Assembly (NCBI RefSeq): GCF_000003605.2
Contig: NW_003125901.1
Span: forward strand, 15,785-39,576
Direction: 5' to 3'
Length of the DNA stretch: 23,792 bases
Source of the DNA: Saccoglossus kowalevskii
Lineage: Eukaryota > Hemichordata > Enteropneusta > Harrimaniidae
Shown here: piece after piece, positions 7,553 through 16,949 of the stretch
Layout of the letters: each line of letters begins with the position of its first letter
Position numbering within the stretch: the stretch's first letter is position 1
The notes under the pieces: model-generated
The model's input: the letters and a program-made list of their open reading frames with translations, nothing else
What the model was told of the DNA's origin: nothing
Databases searched by the model: none
Translations under genes and position numbers: made by a program

Positions 7553-8362
7553 TTATTTTTTATATAGAACATTATTTATGAATAGTCTACCATTTGAAAA
7601 ACGAACTTTCTTTCCGGCTCTAAAGGCACTATCCATGACATCTTTCAATCCTTTTTTTGTTATATAATCTGCCTTACATAGGTCGACAACTACAAATATA
7701 TCCGAATCTTGGAGAGCTTTCCGTCTATTTGCAAGAATAGAATTACGCTGCAGTCTTATTGGAAATTTCAGTATATGACGTGGTGTTGTGGTTGATTTTC
7801 TTTTAACATCGACTGGTACACGGTGAGCATTATCAATTAAAACATTTGGCATATTAAACTTCTCAGATAAAACGTCTTGGACGAGAGATGCACAATTTTC
7901 CGTATCCCGTTCTGTAATGCCACCAACCCGTAGATTATAGCTACGCGAGTAGCGCTCTGAATGTATACTAAAGTTTTCAATTGAACTCGTACGTGACTTT
8001 GTTAACTCTAGTTCAGCGTGTAGCTCACTGAATTTCGTTTGTAATATTTCGTTTGACGCTTTCACGTCAACCACTTCTTCACACGTAAATTCAACAGACT
8101 TTACCAAATCTGTACATTTGACTTCAACGGCAGTAACCCGTTCAGAAATCTTTTTTTGCTCTTGCAAAATAGACGACGTTGTCTCTGTTATTGCGTTAAT
8201 TTTGGTTTCCAAGCCTTGCAAACATTCCTTCATCAATAGCTTTAAAGTGTCGTGCGTAATTGTGCCACCTGTCGGTTCGCCGGGTCGGACATCTTGGAAG
8301 TAGGTGGAGATCAAATCTGTGTCTGTCGGTCTATTTTTTCTTTCCCGTCGAGGTCGGTCCAT
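7553..8362 (-). CDS. L1 ORF1-like RNA-binding protein, intact 269-residue frame
   Basis: A complete minus-strand frame from ATG at 8360-8362; the frame is open further upstream, but MDRPRRERK is the first plausible start. Residues 1-35 are basic and hydrophilic. Residues 40-135 form an alpha-helical coiled-coil-like region (heptad Leu/Ile/Val). Residues 143-205 fit the RRM of L1 ORF1p (NLRVGGI as RNP2-like, DNAHRVP, RHILKFP). Residues 215-265 fit the C-terminal domain (DIFVVVDL, GRLFINNVLY). L1 ORF1p is a trimeric RNA chaperone coating the LINE transcript. It differs from the zinc-knuckle ORF1 of copies B and C, so it is a second LINE lineage. It is the only long unbroken transposon frame in the window; a recent insertion or a retained host gene are both possible. 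Confidence 0.8.
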   Translation of the reverse strand: MDRPRRERKNRPTDTDLISTYFQDVRPGEPTGGTITHDTLKLLMKECLQGLETKINAITETTSSILQEQKKISERVTAVEVKCTDLVKSVEFTCEEVVDVKASNEILQTKFSELHAELELTKSRTSSIENFSIHSERYSRSYNLRVGGITERDTENCASLVQDVLSEKFNMPNVLIDNAHRVPVDVKRKSTTTPRHILKFPIRLQRNSILANRRKALQDSDIFVVVDLCKADYITKKGLKDVMDSAFRAGKKVRFSNGRLFINNVLYKK

Positions 8363-8955
8363 TTCCTTAATATAAGTGTTGCAGTAATATGGCAATAAAA
8401 ATTAATTTGCTTACCGTAGAAATTGTACGTCAACCTACTGTCCGTTAACTGAGAGAAGCGGATATCTTGAAGAGACGATGTGAACACGATGCTCACACTT
8501 CGACCATGACCTCGTGACCCTGCAAACTTTAGTGTTGTCTCAAGCTTTCCTTGGAACTACAGGTCTCACTACGTATTTCGCATTCATATTTATGTCCAGC
8601 ATGTTTCTCTTGGTGGGCTTTTGCTGCAGCATACGATCGGGGCGATTGTGTGTTTCAAAATATGTCCCTCATTGTACACGTAGCAATGGAACGTGGGTCA
8701 CAGGGATTGAGTAACGATAAGTGCTATGTGCCAATTTTTTAAACTCGTGCAAAATTATGTTATAAATTTGAGCAATGTCTCTTCTGAAGATGGCAAAGTT
8801 TCCTCATTAATCAGCTCACAAAAATAGGACTAAGTTTGCTGTCCTGAACTGTAAGTGTTTTTGTGTTATTTGTGTATACTGTGTCAATCAGGTACCAGGC
8901 ACGGATCCATCAATGGCCAGAGTCAGAAAAATATAGCTAGATATTAGGTATTACA
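8363..8955. other. Spacer between L1-like element and DIRS-like element
   Basis: Non-coding on inspection. A tyrosine recombinase would be expected 3' of the DIRS RNase H here on the minus strand. No frame shows its Arg-His-Arg-Tyr signature, so it appears lost. The part next to ORF1 (8363-8510) is presumably the L1-like 5' leader. Confidence 0.4.
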
Positions 8956-8959
8956 TATC

Positions 8960-10235
8960 TATAAAAATGCGAGACAGTGCATCAGCTGCACGATTATTTG
9001 TTTCCTATCACGTGGGTTGCCCTTAGTTCAAAGTTAAATTTTGCAAATGTGAAGAAAATTTGACGTAACAGTGCAGCACACTGTATATTACGTGATGTGG
9101 AAAATAATTAGCAGTGTTTTGACGTTGTTACCCCATGCTTCAGCAGCGTGTGCTATGGCATACTGTTCTCGCCAGTTAATGGAGTATTTCCGGGGGTGTA
9201 ATTGTCTACTTCATCCCTAATTTATTCTGGGAGTGTTTTTGGTGCCAAGCACTGCTCCATGTCTAAGGTCTGGCACATATAGTTCAAGGTCAATACTTGA
9301 TGTCCAGTGTAAAGCATAAAACATGCTAACTCCATTCCATGTTGGTAGGTATGATATCAACCTCTCTACGTCTAGATGAAATCTTTTCGTGAGTTTTGTT
9401 TTATGGTGAAGATTTTAATAACTGTATCAATCACTCGTCTTGAGAATGTACGTCCTGCATGGCAAACCTTTGTGAAGAGAATAACTTTGACATTTAGTTA
9501 CGTGTCATGCCATTGGTCGAATTCTTTTATTATTTCTTGAAGAGTGTTACGTGATATGCGTGCTTCCATTGCTTCTGTGTCTAAAATTATCCCCAGGAAT
9601 TTCACACAGGTACTTGTAGTACATACTTAGTTTGGGCAACTTACTGGCAACCCAAGCTTTTAACAACAATAGAGCAAACCCTTGACATTTCCATCACACT
9701 GCTCACTGTGTGCATTTCCATCAATAATATAGTCTTCCAGTTAGTGTTCCACATTAGTAGCTAACAAAATGTTTATGCATCATATACTGCATAGCATTTG
9801 CAAATGTGTTGAACAGTCCTAGGAATGGACTAGTACGGAGGCCAAATGATAACACTTTGCTGTAAAAGTAATATGATTTGACTGTCCTGATCAGTCTATG
9901 TCAAGTTCCCCCAACACAACCGAGTAGCTCCCAGTCTTCAGGGATCACTTGCCAGATCAAAGAATGTTTTCTATTACAGTGTCGGTTGATGCGTGTGTAT
10001 TGTTCTTCGTAAATACCATCATTTATGAACTGCCCTGGTGGCTATGGGAGGTCATGGATGATGCGGTACTTTCCACTGTTCTTTTTAGGTCGGTCTCCAA
10101 GTGGGGATGATAAAAATGATAGTGAGGGAGGATCGTGCATGGGACCAGCTTTGTAACCTTTGTAATTTTTTCCATTGTTCCAGTTTTTTGAAAGATGGGT
10201 GGTTTGCGGCCTGTGACCTTGATCTTGCATTCATT
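8960..10235 (-). pseudogene. DIRS-type retrotransposon pol: reverse transcriptase and RNase H, multiply broken
   Basis: Minus-strand remains in shifting frames. In order: SGKYRIIHDLP (10045-10077), NDGIYEEQY (about 10000-10025), PEDWELLG (about 9920-9940), SYYFYSKVLSFGLRTSPF with FNTFANAMQYMMHKHF (about 9775-9870, fingers/palm motif PFGLRxSP), then the polymerase box. VKFLGIILDTEAMEARIS and AGRTFSRR follow, then RNase H pieces SINWREQYAIAHAAEAWG and ATHVIGN...AADALSRIF (8966-9030). KYRxIHDLS, FGLRTSPF and LGIxLDT are characteristic of DIRS elements, which integrate by tyrosine recombinase instead of integrase (family knowledge). A stretch between NDGIYEEQY and PEDWELLG appears deleted. Inactive. 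Confidence 0.75.
9732..9743 (-). other. Degenerate RT catalytic box of the DIRS-like element (YLDD to stop-LED)
   Basis: At the position of HYLDDYIIDG the minus strand reads H, stop (TAA), L, E, D, Y, I, I, D, G. Tyr has become a stop codon and the first catalytic Asp is Glu, so polymerase activity is lost even apart from the frameshifts. Confidence 0.65.
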
Positions 10236-10640
10236 GACATTGTATAGAAAACATACCTGACTTTTCTTTTTGCCCTTCTTTTGTGTCTCTGGTGAGATGG
10301 GTATCTTCGCCAGTAAGGGACAATCTTTTGTTCGATGGTCTGTTTGTTTACATTTATGGCAAGTAGGAAGCGACTTGGAAGCACTTCTGAATCGCAATTC
10401 TGGATAGTGCCGTGATATACAAGTAGAGTTAACAAAGTTCTCGATTTCGACTATATAAAGGCAGCAAACCACTGTGTGAAAGAATTGATCTGCATCGTCA
10501 TCGTTTTCGCTGGGGTGTTAACTTTTTCAATACTGCCTCTATGGCACCATGTTCACCTAGGATGGGGTATTGTAATGTTGCTAGATCAATGTACTCCCCT
10601 GCAAGGACTTTCCTTTAGGTAGCTGCAGACATGTTGTTAT
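10236..10640 (-). pseudogene. DIRS-like gag, C-terminal half with CCHC knuckle
   Basis: The minus-strand frame covers a C-x2-C-x4-H-x4-C knuckle, CHKCKQTDHRTKDC, at 10320-10361, then a basic segment and VCFLYNVNECKIK, which resembles the Cys-rich end of DIRS gag proteins. Upstream, in another frame, VLAGEYIDLATLQYPILG (about 10555-10615) recalls the conserved AGEYIDLATL segment of DIRS-type gag. The frame runs into pol with at least one shift. Gag would form the nucleocapsid and bind the element RNA. Broken. Confidence 0.6.
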
Positions 10641-10642
10641 AG

Positions 10643-11044
10643 CTAGCAGCAACATGAATGGAATGGCTTGGGTGACATGGATGGTGGTTTGTCAGCTCTC
10701 TTCATTCTGTATGGCATGTATAGGCCATCATCATCATGGATATTTGACTGCTGTACAACACTAACTTGTGCCTTTGATGTGTGTTTTTTTTTTTGGACAA
10801 GCAGGCTTTGTTTCTGTGATAATCTTGCATCTTTTTCTGGTGGTTGTTTAAGAGAGCATGTTTGAACCGGGGTCATCAAAAGTTCCCACTCGTGTAGTCC
10901 GCCATGTTGTTTTGTGGTCGTGAGTTCACTCACCAGACTTCCTTGCAATCCGAGATCTCCTGATCGTAAATTATAAGCCATGCCGGTGATATTTGTCATG
11001 AAAAAATATATCAAAAGTATAGCCTGGAAAACGCACGCACACAT
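10643..11044 (-). pseudogene. DIRS-like gag, N-terminal part
   Basis: Open minus-strand frame of 133 residues from ATG at 11042-11044. A better gag start may be MAYNLRSG, codon at 10979-10981, since the preceding residues form a hydrophobic stretch unlike gag. The rest is hydrophilic, Gln/Lys/Ser-rich, without recognised motifs. Assignment rests on position directly upstream of, and collinear with, the gag C-terminal half and pol. It ends near a hexanucleotide GCTGCT-like run and continues in another frame. Confidence 0.45.
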
Positions 11045-11290
11045 TAATGAACAAAAGATATGTTAGCCGGTCACCTAGGCCTGTGAGGGCGCTATATCTG
11101 TATAACAACCTGGGACAATTTGGGCGCTATCACAGAAAGATCACTAACGCCCTTTAACACACAGTGTTGTACATACAATATATCACACACAGGGCTAGGT
11201 TTCGGAAAGTTGATATGTCAATGTTACCAGGACGTAATTTCATATTTTTTTTATTCATGGTGTATTCGTTGGTATTAATTATTCATGATA
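11045..11290. other. Left flank of DIRS-like element; no terminal repeat recognised
   Basis: Contains GAGGGCGC (11085-11092) and GGGCGCTAT (11122-11130) and otherwise AT-rich DNA. No match to the far side of the DIRS-like element (8400-8960) was found, so split or inverted terminal repeats cannot be assigned. Confidence 0.3.
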
Positions 11291-11293
11291 TGC

Positions 11294-11365
11294 AGTGACG
11301 TTTTGGAACATGTGAGTGAATTTTTTTATCCTATAATAGTCCAAATTGACTATTGAAACGTCACT
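11294..11365. repeat. Inverted repeat with TGACGT arms
   Basis: AGTGACGTTT at 11294-11303 and its exact reverse complement AAACGTCACT at 11356-11365, about 52 bp apart. Each arm contains a TGACGT (CRE-like) core. It lies 3' of the P2X7-domain exon; no role is shown. Confidence 0.45.
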
Positions 11366-11499
11366 TACGTGGTACACGCACATCAGTTTCTTTACCGTGA
11401 CGGAGTCTTTATTTTGTAATTTATTTTATTTTACATTAAATTATGTGTACATAACATTACTGAGAAAAAGAAGAACAAAAACTATGATGTCAGTGTGGA

Positions 11500-11638
11500 A
11501 AACCGATATCACCGATACACCGCCGTCTTCTGGGCAGGTTTTCCTAATTGCTAACATTGCAAATGAGGGTATCACCCTTCGTACATTTCGTCTAACTTTG
11601 TTGTGAACTTTGTCACTGTATGACGCCCACCGATAAGT
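11500..11638 (-). CDS. Exon resembling the C-terminal part of a P2X7 C-terminal (ballast) domain protein
   Basis: Minus-strand frame read from a splice acceptor (TCTCTTCAG, AG at 11639-11640). It begins TYRWASYSDKVHNKVRRN, then VRRVIPSFAMLAIRKTCPED. The pattern R-[WY]-x-[AS]-Y ... VRRVIPSxAxxxIRxxxPE matches the end of the zinc-binding C-terminal domain of P2X7 receptors, which in invertebrates also occurs in many stand-alone proteins. The usual Cys in IPSC is Phe here, which would remove a zinc ligand. After PEDGG the frame continues without similarity (GVSVISVF...) to a stop near 11441, so the exon end is uncertain. The N-terminal exon at 12553 may be its partner. Gene or relic is undecided. 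Confidence 0.5.
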
Positions 11639-11640
11639 CT

Positions 11641-12380
11641 GAAGAGATATCTTGTTACAAAATCGACACGAATAATTCCAAAAAAATCTTGTATAATTAT
11701 TGCTGATTATATTCAAAATAAGAATTTGATCAATTATTGTTATCATTCTGTCATGGTTCAACTAACCTATTTATAAGTGGGTCCTTTCCTATATCATTGA
11801 GTCTCGCCGTTACATATTTCAATGAGGCTTGCTGAACTTGCAAACGGTTTCAAAATCGGGATATCAGTTATACACCCAATGATTGCACGTAATAAACAAA
11901 ATAAAATCACGTTTCCAAATACTAGTAGCTAGTTTGAGAACCGTTAACAGTTACGAAATTACATAGATGATAATAGACAACCGATACAATAAACATTTAG
12001 AATGTACAACAATGTGTTTGTTTCCATGAAATCGTGCCCGATTGAGCGTCGACTGAAATTTGTACTAATTGGGGTAGTAAGTGCACAAAACACGTAACGC
12101 TAGATTGTGATTCGTCCACACATTTAAAATTTAACACTTTTTGAGAACGTAAAACATGTGCCGGGTTTATCTGACAGTTATGACAATTATAACTGACTGC
12201 AATGGCTCAAAAGGCACTGGAGCTGCAACTAGACGTCATTCACAGATCACTTCTGGCCTTTTGTTTTTCTAGTACACGCGTTTTATTTTAAGAGTGTAAT
12301 GACATTTACATATTTATCTTCGAACCTTAGTATTTTACACGGCGCAATTCCCTCCAAATACAAGTTTGCACATGAACACC
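11641..12380 (-). other. Putative intron of the P2X7-domain gene
   Basis: About 700 bp of AT-rich sequence between the two candidate exons. The central part of the ballast domain (Cys-rich WCxC...CC and the following helices) would have to be here if the gene were complete. Only a WCSC at about 12370-12381, in another frame, was seen. Nothing else is recognised. Confidence 0.3.
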
Positions 12381-12389
12381 ATTCCATGG

Positions 12390-12553
12390 AATCTAGTATT
12401 CCCAAATTATTTCTGATTCATCGCTTGTAGAGACGTCTTCGGCTGATTTTTTTTTTCTATTTCGCCTGCACTAGATTGATATGGCTTCATCTCACGCATA
12501 TCAAATTCAACATTAGTTGAATTACTACACTCGCTACTACACAGGTTGTCCAT
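12390..12553 (-). pseudogene. N-terminal exon of the P2X7 C-terminal-domain-like gene, frame broken in an A10 run
   Basis: ATG at 12551-12553 opens a 48-codon frame ending at 12407: MDNLCSSECSNST, then FDMREMKPYQSSAGEIEKK. In the A10 run (plus-strand T10 at 12447-12456) one extra A would switch to a second frame reading SAEDVSTSDESEIIWEY. Directly after it, in a third frame, comes MEWCSCANL. An acidic start with a PYQ-type motif, a Ser/Glu-rich stretch and then WCxC is the typical start of invertebrate ballast-domain proteins. Homopolymer shift plus a second frame change suggest a decaying gene, though a sequence error in the A run is possible. Confidence 0.4.
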
Positions 12554-12740
12554 GGATTTGCCACCTCGTATATATTAGTAAATAGCGCCCTCACTCAACA
12601 ATAATTAGAATGAGAGATTGGTTGATCAAAAGTTTGATGAGTCAGTTGCATCTATTGGCTAAGCTGTAGGGTGTATTGTTAGGGGTTTGGGTTTCATGTT
12701 TGTAATGACTGGTTGTAATGTGCTATGTCGTTGTTTTCAG

Positions 12741-12975
12741 GATGCAGCCTGATATTTGTTGCTTTCTTGGAAGTTCAATTATCGCTACAATTTTTGTTGT
12801 AGGTGGGAGATGTGTTTATTGGTGGTTGAGTCATTGTTTAGACACCCTGCAGCTTGGAATGGCATGGTCCAAATCAAAATTTGATATGGCGGTGTCTTCT
12901 AAAAACATGGCATCATTTATTGTTGTAGATCCTGAGAACTAGCCACTGAATATGATGTCGGGAATAAATGGTATT
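12741..12975 (+). other. Possible terminal exon with poly(A) signal
   Basis: A good splice acceptor, TTGTTTTCAG ending at 12740, is followed by an open frame to a stop at 12942 (MQPDICCFLGSS... SFIVVDPEN) and AATAAA at 12963-12968. The translation is hydrophobic and Cys/Trp-rich with no recognised family. It could be the last exon of a plus-strand transcript, or chance in AT-rich DNA. Confidence 0.25.
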
Positions 12976-14460
12976 CTGAACAAGCTTTATTAATTATTGC
13001 TGGCAATATTCCAGTATGAATTGGGAGCAAACTGTGACACCAAATATAGTCGTTGTATTGTTATGCTTCTAAAATATTGTTTTCAAATGTCTTGAAACAG
13101 ATTCAAACATATGGATATGCATTGTAAAAAATTAAGATGAAATGATGTTCAAAAAAATAATTTGTATATGGTAAATTTATTTTAAAGAATTCAGTGAAAA
13201 TATTATAGAATAAAATAAATTAAATAGAAGTATTATGTGTATTTTTGTATGTGGAAACTTGGCTGGCCCACTCAAAAATATAAAAATGTGAGGTCTGCAG
13301 ATCTTTGTTTCTTTTATTTTACAGACTGCAAACAATAAAACACTCACAGTGCAAGGCTAGTTAACCAACATGTCTTCTCTTGCTTGAGTGTGAAAGTACA
13401 TGGTTTATTAGTTACTATCTCTTATTTTTTTAAATATTAGAATTTCTTTTATTTGTGGGAAGGTTCATAGAACAGAGATATGTGTGTTCGAGAGTAATTG
13501 TTGCATATGTTTATGTATACTAGTATGCAATAGAGATTTAGCGATATCAACCAACGCCCCCTAGAGGCGAAATTATGCCATGCAAAGAGGACGTTTGTCG
13601 TCGATATATAGGGCATTCTGCAGCACATACGAGTTGATTTTATCGCCGGAATTTATTCTTAGATCTCAAATTCCATGAACAGAGTAACAAAGACTAGATC
13701 TTTTCTTTCTTTTAAGGGTCTAGACAGGATCTTTATCGTTTCTTAGTCCGTACTAAGCCGGGGGATATATTGAACTTGCCTAATAGGGTCGTGCCCCTGA
13801 AATGGGTCTCGTTTTTGTTTTTTTTTGGATTTTAGGTATAATTATCGGTCTTATTTCTGGTCAAGATAGGTATAAATATCGGTAATATTTTTCCGATTTG
13901 GTATACTTATGGGTCCGAATATATGAGCGAATATCTCCACCTCAGATCCATATATACATGATCAACCCGGAAATGAAACAAGGCAATCAACATTTAAACG
14001 GAGATTTAACACGGAATAGAAGAGGGTGCATATTCCTCAGTGAAACCTGTTGGCTTACATGTGCTTTCATTTGAAATGTTCTCCTAATAGAGCAAATACG
14101 GTAACTGTTTTATTTGGAATAAACAGTGATGACAGAAAACTTAAGGTACTTTGATATAAATATGGGTATAGATTTTGCCACTATCCAGGTATAAAAATGG
14201 TCACACTTTTGAGCACTCAGGGGCACCTAACTTCTCTACCCAGCAATGTATCAACTGCCCCCCTCCCGGTACTAAGCGATCGCGCACGTTTTCTTAGCAT
14301 GGGTTAAGGTGTATGAAAATAAATACAATTTTTGCAATACAATGTGTGTAACGCAGAAAAATGTACATCACATGTATATGTATTGCATTCTTTATTAAGT
14401 AAACAAAACACAAAAATAGAGGGGGAAAAACTGTACAGAAATTAGAAAAATATGTGTAAA
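12976..14460. other. Non-coding stretch, little recognised
   Basis: AT-rich. Notable: a CTCF-like CGCCCCCTAGAGG at 13555-13567, and three loose copies of AGGTATAAnnATnGGT at about 13834-13849, 13868-13884 and 14186-14201. No open frame of interest. Confidence 0.4.
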
Positions 14461-14467
14461 TACAATG

Positions 14468-14469
14468 AA

Positions 14470-14521
<52 letters not shown>
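14468..14521. repeat. (AAAT)n microsatellite
   Basis: About 13.5 perfect AAAT units over 54 bp. On the minus strand it gives a false repeating Tyr-Leu-Phe-Ile protein segment. Likely polymorphic in length. Confidence 0.95.
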
Positions 14522-15090
14522 ACTGTTTTTTAAATAAAATAATGTTTGTTTAAAGTACACAATGTACAAGACCTTACCTCACCCTGACAGGACACAGATT
14601 CTAGAAATAAATATAGAGGAAATATGACTTGAGTGACAGCACACACAGTATTTGAAAAAAGGGTAACAAAATCGTTTTTTTTTTCAGAAAATTATGCAGA
14701 AAAAAATCGTCTTCGAAATAGATTATGAATGATTAGATATTATTCCAAATAGCAACACGCTTTATAAAACAGTAAAACACAAAAATTTAAAATTATATAT
14801 TGAGCAGACAACAATGTAAACAAATTTCATTAATTCGGGAAATATGTAAGATTTCTTTATATAAAAAAAAACAAGTGCGCCCTCAAACGGACCTCCCTAC
14901 AAACTGTGTCACCATAGTCAAGAAATATATATGCATTATTGCGGCCCGCTAACTAGCTACTCAAACACAGATGACCCTTTCTATATCGAAACTCAATGAA
15001 AACATGAGAAAATGACAAGCAAGGAAACATCTCGTCCAGAAATTAAGCGACCAAATTATCACCGGAATATCCAATCGGTCAACGTGTACA
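14522..15090. other. Non-coding stretch
   Basis: AT-rich, with a GCGCCCTC motif at 14877-14884. No genes or repeats are recognised. Confidence 0.4.
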
Positions 15091-15094
15091 GTAC

Positions 15095-15256
15095 CATTTC
15101 CAAGATGTAACGTAAGCAGATTTCGCGCATCCTGAATTCTCGGGAAATAACTAGACTCTTTTAATAAATCTGATATCACAGGGTCACAAATTGAGGATTC
15201 TTCATATCTTAACACCGTCACGTACAGAGAAAATCGGATAGTCCATTGTGTAACTT
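15095..15256 (-). CDS. Candidate internal exon, unknown protein
   Basis: The minus-strand frame stays open over 162 nt between a pyrimidine-rich acceptor (TTTCATTTTCACGTTAACAG, AG at 15257-15258) and a possible donor (AATG/GTACTG at about 15093). It reads VTQWTIRFSLYVTVLRYEES, ...CDPVISDLLKES, ...RIQDARNLLTLHLGN. The composition looks protein-like (balanced charge, low Leu/Ile bias compared with neighbouring chance frames), but no family is recognised. The donor is weak and no partner exon was identified, so chance is quite possible. Confidence 0.22.
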
Positions 15257-15449
15257 CTGTTAACGTGAAAATGAAAGCTAAATCCGTAATTTAAACTTAG
15301 GCTAAAATTGGAAGTAGAGTTTGAGCACTAGCGAATCACTCTGAAAGACATTATTATGCAATTTAAGAGTATTTTTGTTACAAATCAGTCAATCGTTCGG
15401 AAGGCGATTGGATGGATACGGTTATTTTCCAACATCACCCCCGCGCTTT

Positions 15450-15587
15450 ATGTTACACTGCACTTTGGGACTGCTTATACTCATTGTATTTATAAGTGGG
15501 CCAGTATTCCGTGAATGTGCGAATTCTACCGAATTGCCAAGCGCAGGCGGCTTAAAAACAGGAAGCATAATTAACCATTTCGAGTAA
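15450..15587 (+). CDS. Candidate small secreted peptide or first exon with signal sequence
   Basis: ATG at 15450 opens a 45-residue frame: MLHC, then hydrophobic TLGLLILIVFISGPVF, then RECANSTELPSAGG, with an N-glycosylation sequon NST, and a stop at 15585-15587. The start fits a signal peptide or signal anchor. The frame is open upstream to 15375. A GTAATG just before the stop could be a splice donor. No TATA box or clear context supports transcription. No homolog is recognised. Confidence 0.27.
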   Translation: MLHCTLGLLILIVFISGPVFRECANSTELPSAGGLKTGSIINHFE

Positions 15588-15589
15588 TG

Positions 15590-16940
15590 TTTCTCTAACT
15601 TTTTTATCTTATTATTTATTAGTTGACAATTTCGAAGCTTGGTTCACTTAAAGTCAATTGACGCGCCAGTATAATTATAGTGCATTTTTCAGTGTAGTTA
15701 TATTTTGCACAAATCTCGGTAAATTGTTATTTTTAATGTAACTTTGCATCCTGTGTTTGGTATGCAATCTATGGAACTCTGGGATAATTATTATGTATTT
15801 GTAGTTATCGTAATATTAAGTTTACCCAGTTACTGTTGTGTTTAGATTAATTTCCCTGTAATGTATATATTTGGGGGTTGTCAATGCACATTTATTTGGA
15901 GTCACAAACCGGTGTGTTTCTTGTGTCTGTGGGTGACGTAGTAGACAATACTAACATTGTCAATTGTTACGGGCATGGGTCTTAACAGAAACCATTTTAT
16001 GATTTTCAGTTGATCATCATTGTGGCAGCACCAACTAATACACTAAAGACAGGCGATCACGTTCTTGACTGGTGTGGCATATCTCTTTAATCGCATCTTC
16101 AACTTAAATATACCAACACCGTAAGATCTAGCAATTAACAAAAATATAACAAATCACTAAATCTTAATACAAATAAGGTGTAAAATATATAGTACTAAAA
16201 ATCTCTAAATACTACAGTTCAGTACTTCACCATAGATGCCATGGCGCTATCGCTGAAGGTCGCAACATAAATAATAATTACAGTATTTCAGCTAACACGA
16301 TAAAACCGATTCTTCAACAATACAACAAGTAATTCTTCCACTACAACGAATGTGGATACACTTCAGTCCTTTCACGAGTCCATATAATAACTTACTAACA
16401 ATGATTGATACTATGCTAAACACGGTGATGACGAAATCGTACACATAGTAATGTAAAGCTAGAAAACACAAGTCAGTATAACATCAAAAGAGCTCTATGT
16501 CGATCCATACTACAACAAAACTGCTCTCTGAACACTCAAAGTACAAATAATACAGCTGTATATTACCTCGTGGGCCTATTTAGTTGGTACTCCGAGAGTG
16601 ATTATCGATGAAATTGGTCCTAGCGATCAACGTTACGAACAATGGAAACATGGCTACTGTTGCATCATGGGACAAACAATCCACGGTAATACGCAACAAA
16701 AAACTCGTGCAGACAATAAATCTGCCCTATAAGTACAAAATATCTATTCCTACGAATAATAATAATTTAACGTGAAATAATTACATGAAATAAGAAACTA
16801 TTTAATAAAACTACTTAGTCTTTGTTCCGTTCACGACTAACACTGAAGGGCGCTGTTAACACAACAATTCCGTTAAGTCTCAGTGCACCTCGTCAGCTAC
16901 AATCATGAAAAGTATAATCATTTTTAGCCACTTTATGCGA
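15590..16940. other. Non-coding stretch, nothing recognised
   Basis: About 1.35 kb of AT-rich DNA. A fair minus-strand donor (CACGAG/GTAATA, about 16570) and an AGGGCGC at 16847-16853 are the only points noted. Confidence 0.4.
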
Positions 16941-16949
16941 TAGATTTTT

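Noticed and set aside
8514-8742. Overlapping plus-strand frames, and a weak minus-strand hint (PRSYAAAK) of a recombinase N terminus
   Set aside because: No recombinase catalytic residues and no consistent frame; the resemblance is too short.
10042-10435. Two extra minus-strand frames overlapping the DIRS gag/pol junction
   Set aside because: They are alternative frames of one broken element. Only pieces matching gag or RT (such as SGKYRIIHDLP) were kept.
13790-14228. GTGCCCCTGA and TCAGGGGCAC inverted pair about 430 bp apart
   Set aside because: Ten-bp inverted pairs are expected many times by chance in 24 kb, and flanking similarity is poor.
14294-14569. 91-codon minus-strand open frame with repeating Ile-Tyr-Leu-Phe residues
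   Set aside because: Its central part is the (AAAT)n microsatellite read as protein.
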